A stretch of 64,000 bases of DNA from Flavobacterium sp. ASV13 (GCF_000745775.1 NZ_JQJY01000001.1:434001-498000); one strand, 5' to 3'; shown: positions 42,592 to 52,214, counted from the stretch's first letter. A program made the numbers and translations. The notes: generated by a model not told the origin, from the sequence alone.

Positions 42592-43173
42592 ATGAGAGGA
42601 AGACCAACCATCTACGAAGACGCTAATATTGTAAAAAAAGCACAGGAAGTTTTTTGGCAGAAAGGATATAGTGCCACTTCATTGAGTGATTTGCAAAAAG
42701 CCACCGGAGCCGGAGCCGGAAGTTTCTATAATACTTTTAAAGGCGGTAAAAAAGAGGTTTTTCAAAAAGCAATTGAAGAACGACGATTGGCTTTTGATTC
42801 CTTTAAAATTGAACTAAGCAAAAGCGAATCTCCATTAGAATTGATTAAAGATTTTTTTAGAAGTATCGCTTCCGCGGAGGAAAACGATCATCTTAAAGGC
42901 TGTATTATTGCCAATACGGTTGTAGAAATGACCTTTATTGATGAAAACCTGGAAGCTAATGCCGTTCAGATTTTAAAAGAAGTGGAACAAATGTTTACTG
43001 AAACCATTAAAAACGAACAAACAAAAGGAAACTTAAAAACGCAAACAGACCCTGAAATACTGGGCAGATATTTAATAACATTTTGGTGCGGACTCAATAC
43101 TTTACGAAGAATGTATCCGGACAAAAATGTCTTAAAAAACCAAATCGAAATGCAATTAGCTGTTATCAGCTAA
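42592..43173 (+). CDS. TetR/AcrR family regulator
   Basis: The 193-residue protein has an N-terminal TetR HTH (MRGRPTIYEDANIVKKAQ and YSATSLSDLQKATGAG, then SFYNTFKGGK). The helical ligand domain resembles the YxaF/ComR group. It probably represses itself and the next gene (an SDR) through the paired inverted repeats; the inducing ligand is unknown but may be a substrate of the SDR. Confidence 0.95.
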   Translation: MRGRPTIYEDANIVKKAQEVFWQKGYSATSLSDLQKATGAGAGSFYNTFKGGKKEVFQKAIEERRLAFDSFKIELSKSESPLELIKDFFRSIASAEENDHLKGCIIANTVVEMTFIDENLEANAVQILKEVEQMFTETIKNEQTKGNLKTQTDPEILGRYLITFWCGLNTLRRMYPDKNVLKNQIEMQLAVIS

Positions 43174-43189
43174 TTTTTTTGACTTTTTA

Positions 43190-43205
43190 TGTATCAATCA
43201 TTACA
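43190..43205. promoter_or_regulatory. second TetR-type operator
   Basis: TGTA-TCAATCAT-TACA repeats the central sequence of the operator at 42558, 19-34 bases upstream of the SDR start. Confidence 0.55.
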
Positions 43206-43223
43206 AAAATTAAAACAATAAAA

Positions 43224-44015
43224 ATGAATTTAAAATTAGAAGGAAAAAGAGCTTTTGTAAGCGGTTCAACGCAAGGAATTGGTTTTGCAATTGCGAAACA
43301 ATTATTAAATGAAAAAGCCGAAGTTATTATTAACGGGCGACATAAAGAAAAAACCAATCTTGCTGTTCAAAAATTAAAAGATGAATTTCCTGATGCTGTA
43401 GTTTCAGGAATTGCACGCGATTTTGGAAATAAAGAAGAAGTAACCGCATTACTAAACCAACTAAACGATATTGATATTTTAATAAACAATGTGGGCGTTT
43501 TTGAATTAAAAGATTTTAAAAATATCGAAGATGAAGACTGGTATCGAATTTTTGACATTAATGTAATGAGTAGTATCCGACTTTCTAAGAAACTTTTACC
43601 ACAAATGCTTCAGAAAAAATCAGGAAGAATTATTTTCATCAGCAGTGAATCAGGCGTGAATATTCCTGGAAATATGATTCATTACGGAATGACAAAAGCA
43701 GCCATGATGGCCGTTAGCAACGGTTTGTCTAAACTGACTCTGGGTACTGAAGTTACTGTAAATACTATTTTAGGCGGTCCAACTTATTCTGATGGCGTTG
43801 CCTCGACAATTGAACATATTGCTTCTTTGCAAAACATTGAAGTCGAGCAAATGAAAAGCGCCATTATACAGCAAACTAATCCGCATTCTTTATTACAGCG
43901 TTTTATTGATCCGGCAGAAATTGCTTCGCTCGCGGTTTATTTATCAAGTCCGCTTTCAATCGCAACAAACGGTTCTTGTCTTAGAGCCGATGGCGGTGTT
44001 TTAAAAACGATATAA
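43224..44015 (+). CDS. SDR family oxidoreductase
   Basis: The protein is 263 residues from the ATG giving MNLKLEGK; a longer frame begins inside the TetR gene and is not credible. It has SGSTQGIG, NNVGVF and YGMTK (catalytic Tyr and Lys), and ends in LRADGG as in FabG-like SDRs. It is 50 bases after the TetR gene and is probably its regulatory target. Confidence 0.92.
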   Translation: MNLKLEGKRAFVSGSTQGIGFAIAKQLLNEKAEVIINGRHKEKTNLAVQKLKDEFPDAVVSGIARDFGNKEEVTALLNQLNDIDILINNVGVFELKDFKNIEDEDWYRIFDINVMSSIRLSKKLLPQMLQKKSGRIIFISSESGVNIPGNMIHYGMTKAAMMAVSNGLSKLTLGTEVTVNTILGGPTYSDGVASTIEHIASLQNIEVEQMKSAIIQQTNPHSLLQRFIDPAEIASLAVYLSSPLSIATNGSCLRADGGVLKTI

Positions 44016-44114
44016 ATTATAAAATCTTTCAAATAATTTTTAAGACAAAATAATTCCTTCAAAATATAACCACATAATATAATCAGTTAAAAAACAAAAG
44101 TCTCTGAATTTTAT

Positions 44115-44148
44115 AAAATCCCTATGTATTTGATACAAAGGGATTTTT
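44115..44148 (+). terminator. intrinsic terminator after the SDR gene
   Basis: AAAATCCCT and AGGGATTTT pair around about 15 bases, followed by T residues. Confidence 0.75.
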
Positions 44149-44191
44149 ATTATTAATGAAGATTTAAAAAACTTTCATCAGCGGCATTGTA

Positions 44192-44890
44192 TCAACAAAT
44201 CAACAACAACCGATATTCGCCTTCGTTTTCTATTGGTGCTCGATGAATACAAGGCAATACTTGTTGTTTTGGATGATCTACAGCCAGCCGCCAAAGATGC
44301 CCTAATCCTAAATTAATAGGTTCTGCATTCTCATGTATTTGATAATGCAAATCAAAATAATTTTCCTTTAAAAAGTTTTCGAATTCTTCCTCTGCTCCAT
44401 CATAAAGCTCTTTTAGCTTTGTTCGGATTTCTGGAATTAGAATTTTTTGCTCGGCTTGGGAATTAGAAATAATATCACTTGCTGCTCCGTGATAAGTGCA
44501 TAAAAAAGTATCTGTTGTAATAGGAGAACGATCAACATGAAACGAATACACATCAGTCGATATGAAATCAAATTCATCATCGCGCTCATAACACTTCAAT
44601 AAATTAAGAGAGGGCGAAGCTCCAAAATCGGTTAATAATTGTAAATCATTTAAGATTATTTCCCTTGCTATATTTCCCTTTTCTGAAAGTTGAAGCGCTA
44701 TTAAGTCTTCAGGAAAAACTTCTGTTATATTTTCTTTTAAAGATAATTTGGCTACAATCTCATTAAAATCGCCATCCAAATTTCTGTACCAGCATAGTGC
44801 ATTCATTTCTCCTTTGAAATTTGTATTTACTAAATCAAAAAAAGTAGAAACTATTCCAATTTGGTTGTTGTCAGAAAAGGTATTGTTCAT
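44192..44890 (-). CDS. DUF1826-like protein
   Basis: The 232-residue cytoplasmic protein shows the DUF1826 order: ALCWYRNLDGDF near the start, YSFHVDRSPITTDTFLCTYHG in the middle, LGHLWRL, and CIHRAPIENEGEYRLLLIC at the very end (split between motifs). His, Cys and Asp residues in these motifs suggest metal binding, but the function is unknown. It stands alone, convergent with the SDR gene. Confidence 0.7.
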   Translation of the reverse strand: MNNTFSDNNQIGIVSTFFDLVNTNFKGEMNALCWYRNLDGDFNEIVAKLSLKENITEVFPEDLIALQLSEKGNIAREIILNDLQLLTDFGASPSLNLLKCYERDDEFDFISTDVYSFHVDRSPITTDTFLCTYHGAASDIISNSQAEQKILIPEIRTKLKELYDGAEEEFENFLKENYFDLHYQIHENAEPINLGLGHLWRLAVDHPKQQVLPCIHRAPIENEGEYRLLLIC

Positions 44891-45108
44891 AGTATAATAT
44901 TGCAGCGATAAATTACTGGTAAAACGTTAGTTTAGTTCCATTCTGGAAACTGTTTTTTTATTTAAGCCAAGCTTTTTAATTGCTTTCATAAATAATAAAT
45001 AACTTAGATGGAATCTCGTTAAAATTACCTTCTAAATTTCTGTACTAAAATAACGAATTTATTTTACCCTTAAAATATCGGTATACACAAGCTCAGAGAA
45101 AACAGTTA

Positions 45109-45831
45109 CTATATTGGGTGACCAAAATCATCCGTTTTGAAAGATTGTGTTGCAAATTTATTAAAGAAACCTACATAACTTCCATCTGCTTTTTGAACTA
45201 TCGTGGCTCCATCCTGCCATATTGCGTTATCTGCAGAATGGCCTCCATTTATAGGATCGCCCTGATTTTGATGGATATCGTGCACACCATTACCTGTATT
45301 AAAAAATTGACCTAAAATCAATAATTTATCTCCCTGAACCAATACAGATTCTAATTGTTCTATAGCATCAATATTACTTCCTATTTTCCAAAACGATGAT
45401 TGCTCAAGAACTATAATTTTAAAAGGTGCATTGGATCTTATTTCTGATTTCTCAAATTGTTTCAATTTCGTTGGATAAATCCATGGCGGTATTTTTATAA
45501 TCCAATTATAATAAAACAATATTGGTATTCTTATGGTCACCCACATTGGTTTCCATCTTATATAATCAATAGCACCACTCGATTCATTAGAAACCAAATG
45601 AGTCCATCCATCTGGCTTTGATACAATCATAGCTAAATCGCTGGCAGAAAGATTAATAATCCTCCATTGTATTTGTGTTGACTGACTATCAACATCTATA
45701 GCACAGCGATAATTAATTCCGTTGGCCAGAATTTCAACATTTCCATGATAAAATTTTCCAAAATTATCAGGTTGATCTCGATAATATTTAAATTTAGTAC
45801 CCTTAAGTACTCCGTATTTGTCTAATGGCAT
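45109..45831 (-). CDS. DUF2278 (YukJ-like) protein
   Basis: The 240-residue protein has the DUF2278 start (MPLDKYGVLKGTKFKYYRD) and the C-terminal GNGVHDIHQNQGDP and NAIWQDGATIVQ segments. The middle has a short atypical insertion (WVTIRIPILFYYNWIIKIPPW). The family's function is unknown. No operon partners are close. Confidence 0.8.
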   Translation of the reverse strand: MPLDKYGVLKGTKFKYYRDQPDNFGKFYHGNVEILANGINYRCAIDVDSQSTQIQWRIINLSASDLAMIVSKPDGWTHLVSNESSGAIDYIRWKPMWVTIRIPILFYYNWIIKIPPWIYPTKLKQFEKSEIRSNAPFKIIVLEQSSFWKIGSNIDAIEQLESVLVQGDKLLILGQFFNTGNGVHDIHQNQGDPINGGHSADNAIWQDGATIVQKADGSYVGFFNKFATQSFKTDDFGHPI

Positions 45832-46241
45832 AGCTCAACTTTTATTAGGTTAATTTTCCCTGATTGGGGCTTATAACATATTTTTTAATAAGTGGCGTTT
45901 AACAGAAAAACAACGGGAGTGTAAACAATATGTCTTCACAAACAAAAATAAGAAAATTCACTCAACCAAAAACAAGTACAACTACCTGTTTTTCAAACAT
46001 ATAATCCTTAAGTAGATTTCAAAGACATATTTCGGATATATCTCAAATTAAGTTCTTTATCTAAGATCAATATCAAATAAAATTTCACTCGTCTGACCTT
46101 ATTTATCTAAATATAAAATGCCTCCGTTTAAAGAGGCACTTTTTTAAATAAAGATATAAGTTGACAAAAAACACATTAACTCCATTCAGGAAACTGGGTT
46201 CGATCTTTAATTTTTAACAGTCATTCTCAAACAGCTCATTT
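45832..46241. other. intergenic stretch with one terminator
   Basis: Apart from the hairpin at 46119-46146 nothing was recognised. A 24-codon ORF near 45930 has no context or motif and is not called. Confidence 0.5.
46119..46146 (-). terminator. intrinsic terminator of the fucosidase gene
   Basis: TGCCTC and GAGGCA pair around eight bases. T residues lie beyond on the plus side and a shorter T run on the minus side, so it may act in both directions. Confidence 0.65.
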
Positions 46242-47885
46242 TTAACTTATTTCTAAAGCATTAGCAAATGAAGCTTCTGTTTTTTGTTTAGGAAAATACA
46301 CTTCGAGTGCTTTATTATTTTGTTTAAAATTAAGTTTCTCTCCAGTACTAACTAATTTTATCTGTTTTATTTTTCCGGTATAATAAGACATTTCTGTGCC
46401 TAAACTTTTAATAACAGCAGTTCCGTTTTCTGGCCAATCCATAACGGTCGCATAAAGAACATTGTCTTTTTGCACAAAACGAATGTCTTGTGATGTAAAA
46501 GCTTTTCCTTTTCCTTCATTGAAACCCTGCGCTGTTAATGCTCCGGCACTTTCCTGTTGAGGTCCTTCCCCAAATATTTTCCACGGACGTGTACCATAAA
46601 TACTACTACCGTTAAGCTTCATCCAAGCTCCAATTTCCTTTACAATTTGTCGTTCTAATTCATCGATACTCCCATCACCTCTTACTGGAATATTAAGCAT
46701 TAAATTCCCATTTTTGCTTACTACATCTATTAGCGAGTGAATAACCGTTTTAGCTGATTTGTAGCGCTTATTTTCGTAAACACTTCGATCGTAATGCCAG
46801 TTACCAATGCAAGTATCTGTTTGCCAAGGCAAAGGTTCAATTTCATTACTTTGTCCTTTTTCAATATCCCAAACCAAAGCTTTTCTCTGCTGTTCGGTTA
46901 AAATTTTACCTGTAATTACGGTTTGAACGCTTTTATTTTTTTGAAAACTTTTATTATAAAGATGCGCTGCAATACGCAAACCCGCATCGCTAATTGGCCA
47001 GAGTGGCAACGCTGTATCATCAAAATAAAGCATATCAGGATTATACTTATCGATTAAATCAATAGTTCTGTTATGAAAATTTTCGATGTAAGTTTCACTC
47101 GGTTTTGCCACACCGCTACCCCAGTTCCATTGGCTGTGTATACCATTATTGTCATCACTTTTTTCGCTTAGCGGATGATTCTGCGCATACAATTCCTGTG
47201 GATCTAAACCTTCCCACCAAGTTCCTTTTCCATCGGCTTTGGTCAATTTCCCATCATAAGGGACACCTGCCAAAGGGCCATTTATATCAGAACGCTGAGC
47301 TGTCTCAAACCAACTCCAGGCATGCGCAGCGTGGACACTGACAGCAAAAGGAAGATTTGCTTTTCGGGCAGCTTTTTCCCATCCGGCTATAATATCTTTT
47401 TTGGGGCCCATTTTGGTCGAATTCCAATTTGGCTGATATTTGCTGTTATAAAGATCTAAATTATCATGATGGTTTGCCATAGCCATAAAATACTTAGCTC
47501 CAGCGTCTTTATATAAGCTGACTAACTCTTCAGGATTCCAATTATCAGCTTTCCAAACGTTGATTACATCTTTAAAACCAAATTTAGAAGGATGTCCGTA
47601 TTTTTCTAAATGAAATTTATATTGACGAGAACCTTCCTCATACATGCTTCTTGCATACCAATCACCAGCTTCAGGTTCACATTGAGGTCCCCAATGCGCC
47701 CACATTCCAAATTTAGCATCACGAAACCAATCCGGAACCTGATATTTGGCAAGTGAATCCCAAGTGGGTTCAAAAGGACCTTTAAAATCTGGTGAACCTA
47801 AAAAGTTTCTTTGAGCCAACAAAGGCGATAAATACAAACCAACAATTCCTGATGCTGCTAATTTTAAGGCGTTACGTCTATTCAT
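46242..47885 (-). CDS. alpha-L-fucosidase (GH29), exported
   Basis: The 547-residue protein starts with MNRRNALKLAASGIVGLYLS, a Tat-like or Sec signal. The GH29 domain follows with FRDAKFGMWAHWGPQ, YFMAMANHHDN and the nucleophile region DMLYFDDTALP. It removes L-fucose from glycans in the periplasm. It is divergent from an AraC regulator gene, with two mirror-image TATATTTG boxes between them, so the regulator probably controls it. No SusC/SusD pair is near, so it is not a complete polysaccharide-utilisation locus. Confidence 0.93.
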   Translation of the reverse strand: MNRRNALKLAASGIVGLYLSPLLAQRNFLGSPDFKGPFEPTWDSLAKYQVPDWFRDAKFGMWAHWGPQCEPEAGDWYARSMYEEGSRQYKFHLEKYGHPSKFGFKDVINVWKADNWNPEELVSLYKDAGAKYFMAMANHHDNLDLYNSKYQPNWNSTKMGPKKDIIAGWEKAARKANLPFAVSVHAAHAWSWFETAQRSDINGPLAGVPYDGKLTKADGKGTWWEGLDPQELYAQNHPLSEKSDDNNGIHSQWNWGSGVAKPSETYIENFHNRTIDLIDKYNPDMLYFDDTALPLWPISDAGLRIAAHLYNKSFQKNKSVQTVITGKILTEQQRKALVWDIEKGQSNEIEPLPWQTDTCIGNWHYDRSVYENKRYKSAKTVIHSLIDVVSKNGNLMLNIPVRGDGSIDELERQIVKEIGAWMKLNGSSIYGTRPWKIFGEGPQQESAGALTAQGFNEGKGKAFTSQDIRFVQKDNVLYATVMDWPENGTAVIKSLGTEMSYYTGKIKQIKLVSTGEKLNFKQNNKALEVYFPKQKTEASFANALEIS

Positions 47886-48023
47886 TTTATTCTTATTTTT
47901 TTACTTCTTAGCTTTTTTTACCAATTCTAATAATCTTAATTCAGATTAAAATTTCTGTATTTTTTTATTCTAAAAGCTTAAAGATTATTTGTTTTAATGC
48001 TAAAATTTAAATTATCCCAAAAG

Positions 48024-48051
48024 CAAATATATCGGATAAGTGATATATTTG
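48024..48051. promoter_or_regulatory. divergent promoter pair in an inverted repeat
   Basis: CAAATATA (48024-48031, a minus-strand TATATTTG) and TATATTTG (48044-48051) are perfect inverted copies 12 bases apart. They can serve as the -7 boxes of the fucosidase and of the AraC gene, so the two promoters would compete or be controlled together. Confidence 0.6.
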
Positions 48052-48097
48052 TTTTATCTAAATCCGATTTTATATTATTTAAAAACGACTTTTTATC

Positions 48098-48976
48098 ATG
48101 TTCAAAAGCACTTTTAAACATTCATTCTCTTTATTGCATGTAGATTATGTGAAATTGTATCAAAATTGGAATTACAATAATGTAATTAGTCCTTATTATC
48201 GCTTGTATTATATCGACGAAGGCGAAGGATTTATTTCTGACCATTATAGGCGCTTAACTTTAGAACCCGGAAATCTATATCTTATTCCCAGTTTTACAAT
48301 ATGTAATCTAAATTGTGACGATTATTTGAGTCAATATTTTATTCAGTTTTTTGAAGAATCTCCAGATGGAATATCACTTTTTAGCAACAATAGATCTGTA
48401 ATGAAATTACCTGCGGAAGAAATTGACATCGCGCTTATTAAAAGATTACTTCAGAGTAATCCCGGAAGAGGAATTAATCGATCAGAGAATCCGGAAGTTT
48501 ACGAAAAAGAAGTCTATTACAAGGAATATTTGTCTTTAAACAATAGAATGAAGCCACATTTAGCTTTTGAAAATCAAGGAACACTTATTCTTTTAATTTC
48601 GAAATTTCTGAAGTTAACGAATTTGAAAGCAGACGAAACAAAATCTATTTCTTCTAAAATATTGGATACAATGAGCTACGTTCAGCTTAACTTAAGCAAG
48701 AATATTACGGTTTATGAACTTGCTCAAAGAGTAAATCAAAATCAGGATTATTTTTCAAAGCAATTTCTGAATCACACCGGACAAAGACCATTAAATTACA
48801 TTCATGAGAAAAAAATCGAAAGGGCTCAATATCTTATTACAACCACAACTAAAAGTTTCCTAGAAATCGCTTTAAATACCGGTTTTTCTAATTTGCCGCA
48901 CTTTTCAAAAATATTTAAACAGATAGTTAAGCTTACACCTGGTGAATATCGCAATAAAAACACTTTTTTGAATTGA
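48098..48976 (+). CDS. AraC family transcriptional regulator
   Basis: The 292-residue protein has an N-terminal cupin-like sensing half (GEGFISDHYRRLTLEPGNLYLIP) and a C-terminal AraC HTH (about 195-288: YELAQRVNQNQDYFSKQFL and FLEIALNTGFSNLPHFSKIFKQ). It is divergent from the fucosidase gene and probably responds to a sugar released from fucosylated glycans. Confidence 0.95.
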   Translation: MFKSTFKHSFSLLHVDYVKLYQNWNYNNVISPYYRLYYIDEGEGFISDHYRRLTLEPGNLYLIPSFTICNLNCDDYLSQYFIQFFEESPDGISLFSNNRSVMKLPAEEIDIALIKRLLQSNPGRGINRSENPEVYEKEVYYKEYLSLNNRMKPHLAFENQGTLILLISKFLKLTNLKADETKSISSKILDTMSYVQLNLSKNITVYELAQRVNQNQDYFSKQFLNHTGQRPLNYIHEKKIERAQYLITTTTKSFLEIALNTGFSNLPHFSKIFKQIVKLTPGEYRNKNTFLN

Positions 48977-49083
48977 ATCGATATGAGCCAAAATAATTTT
49001 ATCTTCACTTCTAACCTTTTTTTAAACATGTTGCAAATTATAATCTGAAACAAACTTTCTAAGTTTAGAGATACGCTTAAAAA

Positions 49084-49116
49084 AAAAAACGCTAAACCAA
49101 AAGTTTAGCGTTTTTT
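49084..49116 (+). terminator. intrinsic terminator
   Basis: Perfect 14-base arms (AAAAAACGCTAAAC and GTTTAGCGTTTTTT) flank CAAAA. Nearly the same hairpin occurs at 50449-50481. It works in both directions between convergent genes. Confidence 0.9.
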
Positions 49117-49133
49117 ATGTCTTGTTTTGTAAT

Positions 49134-49517
49134 CTATTGTTTAGACAACTCTGTCTCTGTATGAAGTGCACAAACCCAATTGTTATTTTTTTTAATCCAA
49201 GTAGAAGTACATACACATTTCATTGGCGAATTTTCTTTATCGTCTGCCATTTCTAATTCTATTACATATCCAATTATCGTGGTATTTTCGGTAATTAACT
49301 TTTCTTCCACATCAGAAATATTCAATACTTTTATTTTACCACTATCAACAGACTCAAACATCTTTTTAAACATAGATTCGTCTACACTTTGTAACCCAGT
49401 TTTACCGGCTATCATGCAAGGAAACAGCGTAAGTTTTTTTACCGTTTCATAATCATGATTTTCCATTGCTTGCCAATATTTTTTTTCCAGTTCAATAATT
49501 TGCGTTTCCATAATCAT
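49134..49517 (-). CDS. SnoaL/DUF4440-like protein
   Basis: The 127-residue protein has an NTF2-like fold pattern: long N-terminal helix (LEKKYWQAMENHDYETVKKL), a beta sheet, and CTSTWIKKNNNWVCALHTETE at the end. Starts at 49517 and 49511 are equally possible. Such proteins may be small-molecule isomerases or stress-response proteins. No partner gene is clear. Confidence 0.8.
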   Translation of the reverse strand: MIMETQIIELEKKYWQAMENHDYETVKKLTLFPCMIAGKTGLQSVDESMFKKMFESVDSGKIKVLNISDVEEKLITENTTIIGYVIELEMADDKENSPMKCVCTSTWIKKNNNWVCALHTETELSKQ

Positions 49518-49563
49518 CTTTTTAATTGATGAAACAATTTACAAAAAATCTGATAAAAAAATA

Positions 49564-50079
49564 TTATTTGTGGTCAAATTCTCTGCGGTCATAAAAGGTA
49601 TCATCATCGCTATAATACACAGAATCAGGATCATTTCGTTCAGGATAATACGAATTCATTACTCTTCTTTCGTAGTCCCTGTCAAAATTGTGTTGTCTGT
49701 TATATCTGTTTGTATTTCTGAATGTATCGTATCCTATGCTGTTTGCCATAACGATTTTCGTGTCTTTATTTATGCTTACAGATCCAATTGGTATGATAAT
49801 ATGGCTATCTCCGTCTTTATAGAGAAATTCCCTTCCATTATCGTTGGCAATAACGTCATGTACCTCATTGTGTTTGTCCTCAATTAGTTCTTTAGCTACT
49901 TTCACATCCAAGTAAACAACGCGCTGCATATCCTTATTCACCCAGAGATTATCAATTGTACCAATAGTACGGTTATCAGCATCTACTATCTTCCATCCTC
50001 TTACATCAGAATAATTTGATGCAATTTTATAATCAGATAGTTCGTCCAGTCTATATAGGTTTCTGTTTTTATTTTCCAT
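49564..50079 (-). CDS. PRC-barrel domain protein
   Basis: The 171-residue protein has an N-terminal PRC-barrel (about 15-110: VRGWKIVDADNRTIGTIDNLWV and IIIPIGSVSIN, split here) and a hydrophilic Arg/Tyr/Asp-rich tail of about 60 residues. PRC-barrels bind small ligands or other proteins and are often stress-linked in Flavobacterium. A small membrane protein is encoded 65 bases upstream. Confidence 0.85.
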   Translation of the reverse strand: MENKNRNLYRLDELSDYKIASNYSDVRGWKIVDADNRTIGTIDNLWVNKDMQRVVYLDVKVAKELIEDKHNEVHDVIANDNGREFLYKDGDSHIIIPIGSVSINKDTKIVMANSIGYDTFRNTNRYNRQHNFDRDYERRVMNSYYPERNDPDSVYYSDDDTFYDRREFDHK

Positions 50080-50144
50080 AATTTCTAATTTTAATTATAT
50101 ATATTTTGCCGGATTTAACTTTAGTATTTCCTGGCTATTGTACT

Positions 50145-50300
50145 CTATTGTGCACTTGTAGTGTTTTCAATATCTACACTATTTTCATTGTGAACGGTAT
50201 GGTCACAAAAATAGATATAGTATATAATACCTGCGATAACTAACAGCACAGCAACCCACGGCCATACCGGTTTTTTCTTTTCAATTTTAATTTCTGCCAT
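50145..50300 (-). CDS. small single-pass membrane protein
   Basis: The 51-residue protein starts at the ATG giving MAEIKIEKKK. It has one hydrophobic helix (WPWVAVLLVIAGIIYYIYF), a cytoplasmic Lys-rich start and a polar tail. It is probably a stress or envelope protein co-transcribed with the PRC-barrel gene. No family was recognised. Confidence 0.65.
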   Translation of the reverse strand: MAEIKIEKKKPVWPWVAVLLVIAGIIYYIYFCDHTVHNENSVDIENTTSAQ

Positions 50301-50448
50301 AACTCTATTTTTTTGATTTTTTAATAGTTTCAATACATCATTAAAGTTACAAAGGAGAGAAAAGTAAGACGTATTTAATTTCAGGAGGATGTTACAAAAT
50401 TTCCATTAAATTAATTTGGAAGATTATTATAAGAAATGGAGATTAAAT

Positions 50449-50481
50449 AAAAAACGCTAAACCAAAGGTTTAGCGTTTTTT
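50449..50481. terminator. intrinsic terminator, bidirectional
   Basis: Perfect 15-base arms (AAAAAACGCTAAACC and GGTTTAGCGTTTTTT) flank AAA. It is a near-duplicate of the terminator at 49084-49116. Confidence 0.9.
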
Positions 50482-50572
50482 GCTTTTTTTAAAACTCTAA
50501 AATTTTAGATTAGAGTTCTTATTTATTTTCAATTAATTCAATACTTTGCTGCAACGATTTTATGGTTTTTAT

Positions 50573-51025
50573 TTATTTCACTAAACCCAATAAAACATTC
50601 ATTCTATCTATAAAATACTGGGCAGTTTTTATATAAAATATCCGTTGATCATCTACAAGATTTTTCTCTTTATCCCACACAAATTTTCCGGGATGTTTTT
50701 GTTGAAATTCTTTCATCAATTTAGCAATATACCAATACGATGATCTTTTCCATTCGCCCTCCGTAAGATCCATTTCTTTCATTTTTGCAGGAGTATTGCT
50801 TTTTTCAAGAACTTTCCTTACTGCAAAAAACACATCGGCCTGATAATCCTGCAGAACATGATAATATTCTTTACGGCAATCAAGTTCATGATCTGGATGT
50901 TCTTTTATGCATTGTTGCAAATCATTTTTAAACATTGCCAATGTATCACTATATCGAATATTTAAGTCTTGTGAAAAACAATTCAATATTGGAAAAAGCA
51001 AAAAGATTAAAATTTTAAAATTCAT
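50573..51025 (-). CDS. exported protein of unknown function
   Basis: The protein is about 150 residues from the ATG giving MNFKILIF, with a signal peptide ending near CFSQ. The mature part is helical with two cysteines (QCIKEHPDHELDC), which could form a disulfide. The family was not recognised. It directly follows another exported-protein gene on the same strand (24 bases). Confidence 0.65.
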   Translation of the reverse strand: MNFKILIFLLFPILNCFSQDLNIRYSDTLAMFKNDLQQCIKEHPDHELDCRKEYYHVLQDYQADVFFAVRKVLEKSNTPAKMKEMDLTEGEWKRSSYWYIAKLMKEFQQKHPGKFVWDKEKNLVDDQRIFYIKTAQYFIDRMNVLLGLVK

Positions 51026-51049
51026 ATTTTCTATAGCTATCACTAACTT

Positions 51050-52177
51050 TTAATAGTAAGAAATTTTACGGGTTATAAGGTTTGTATATTTTTTGCCATT
51101 AAAAAATGTATCCCAACTTTCGGTTTCCCAGTTACCAAATTTTTCATAAGTGAAATAACGTGGTCTTATTTTTTCCTTTTCGCCTTTCTTTTGGCTATAA
51201 ATAAACCTGCCATTATTGTCATAAATGTAATTGATAACTACTTCTGGCTCTTTCTTATTTTTTCTCTTAATTTGATTTATCTTACCGTTTTTGTCATAAC
51301 CAAAAGAACAGCTTTCTTTATCGCGATCCTGGTAATTCGTAACCCTTCCCGATTTATCATAATTTATAGTAAAATCGTATTTGACATCACTACTACTATT
51401 ACTATAGAAAACTTTAACTCTATCTACAATATTTGAATTATTCAAATAATAAACCGACTTTGACATTAATTTTTTCTCATCTGTTCTATCTTTTAATTCC
51501 GTTTTTTGTTCTTTGGCATAATATCCTTTTTCTACAATAGAATCTTTGTAATTTTCATAAAAAATCTCCCTTCCGTCGAGAAGATCATCTGAATATCCCG
51601 ATCTCTTTCTAATAGAATAATAATATTTTTTCTCTAATTGATTTGATTTTGAAAATTGATATTCAACAACTTTCCTAATAGCATTTACTCCGCCATCTCC
51701 ATGAAGTATGGATGAATATAATTCTTTAACGATATTCCTGTTATGGTCAAAAAATATAGAATCAATGGAAGTGGAAAACACTCGATCTTTGTATTTTACA
51801 AGTGGCTCTTGCTTTATTACTATCAAATTCTCAAAATATTCGTATGATCTATTATTTTCATCCACATAATCCTTAAAGTGCGCAATTGTACCGTCTTGAT
51901 TGAATTTGTAATAATATTCTATCGTACCATCTGTATTGGTGTCTATAGTTAACTCCTTAACGGGTTTATCTTTTCTTAACCCAAAATCATTAAACGTAAG
52001 ATAGTATTCTTGCCTTTTATATTCATTTTCGACATTTGTATTGAAATACGTCGCAATACCTAACTCATATTCTGCCAGCGGAACGTCTTTATTTTTATCT
52101 AATTGCGGAGTGAAGTAAGTTTGAGCTGAAAGTTTGAAAAATAACAAACAAAAAATTGCAGTGTAGTTTTTTAGCAT
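51050..52177 (-). CDS. exported YD-repeat-like protein of unknown function
   Basis: The 375-residue protein has a signal peptide (cleavage near KLSAQ). Its body is rich in Tyr, Asp and Asn with repeated segments such as FSIYDKSGRVTNYQD-type units (here INYDKSGRVTNYQ, FGYDKNGKINQIK and YIYDNNGRFIYSQ). These resemble YD/RHS-type beta repeats found in surface proteins. No toxin domain is present at the C-terminus. It is probably an envelope or surface protein. Confidence 0.65.
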   Translation of the reverse strand: MLKNYTAIFCLLFFKLSAQTYFTPQLDKNKDVPLAEYELGIATYFNTNVENEYKRQEYYLTFNDFGLRKDKPVKELTIDTNTDGTIEYYYKFNQDGTIAHFKDYVDENNRSYEYFENLIVIKQEPLVKYKDRVFSTSIDSIFFDHNRNIVKELYSSILHGDGGVNAIRKVVEYQFSKSNQLEKKYYYSIRKRSGYSDDLLDGREIFYENYKDSIVEKGYYAKEQKTELKDRTDEKKLMSKSVYYLNNSNIVDRVKVFYSNSSSDVKYDFTINYDKSGRVTNYQDRDKESCSFGYDKNGKINQIKRKNKKEPEVVINYIYDNNGRFIYSQKKGEKEKIRPRYFTYEKFGNWETESWDTFFNGKKYTNLITRKISYY

Positions 52178-52214
52178 TTATGGAATTTTACGTAATAATT
52201 TAAGATATCGCTCC

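Noticed and set aside
45930..46005. A 24-codon ORF before the fucosidase terminator
   Set aside because: No promoter, motif or conserved context; very short ORFs like this arise often by chance.
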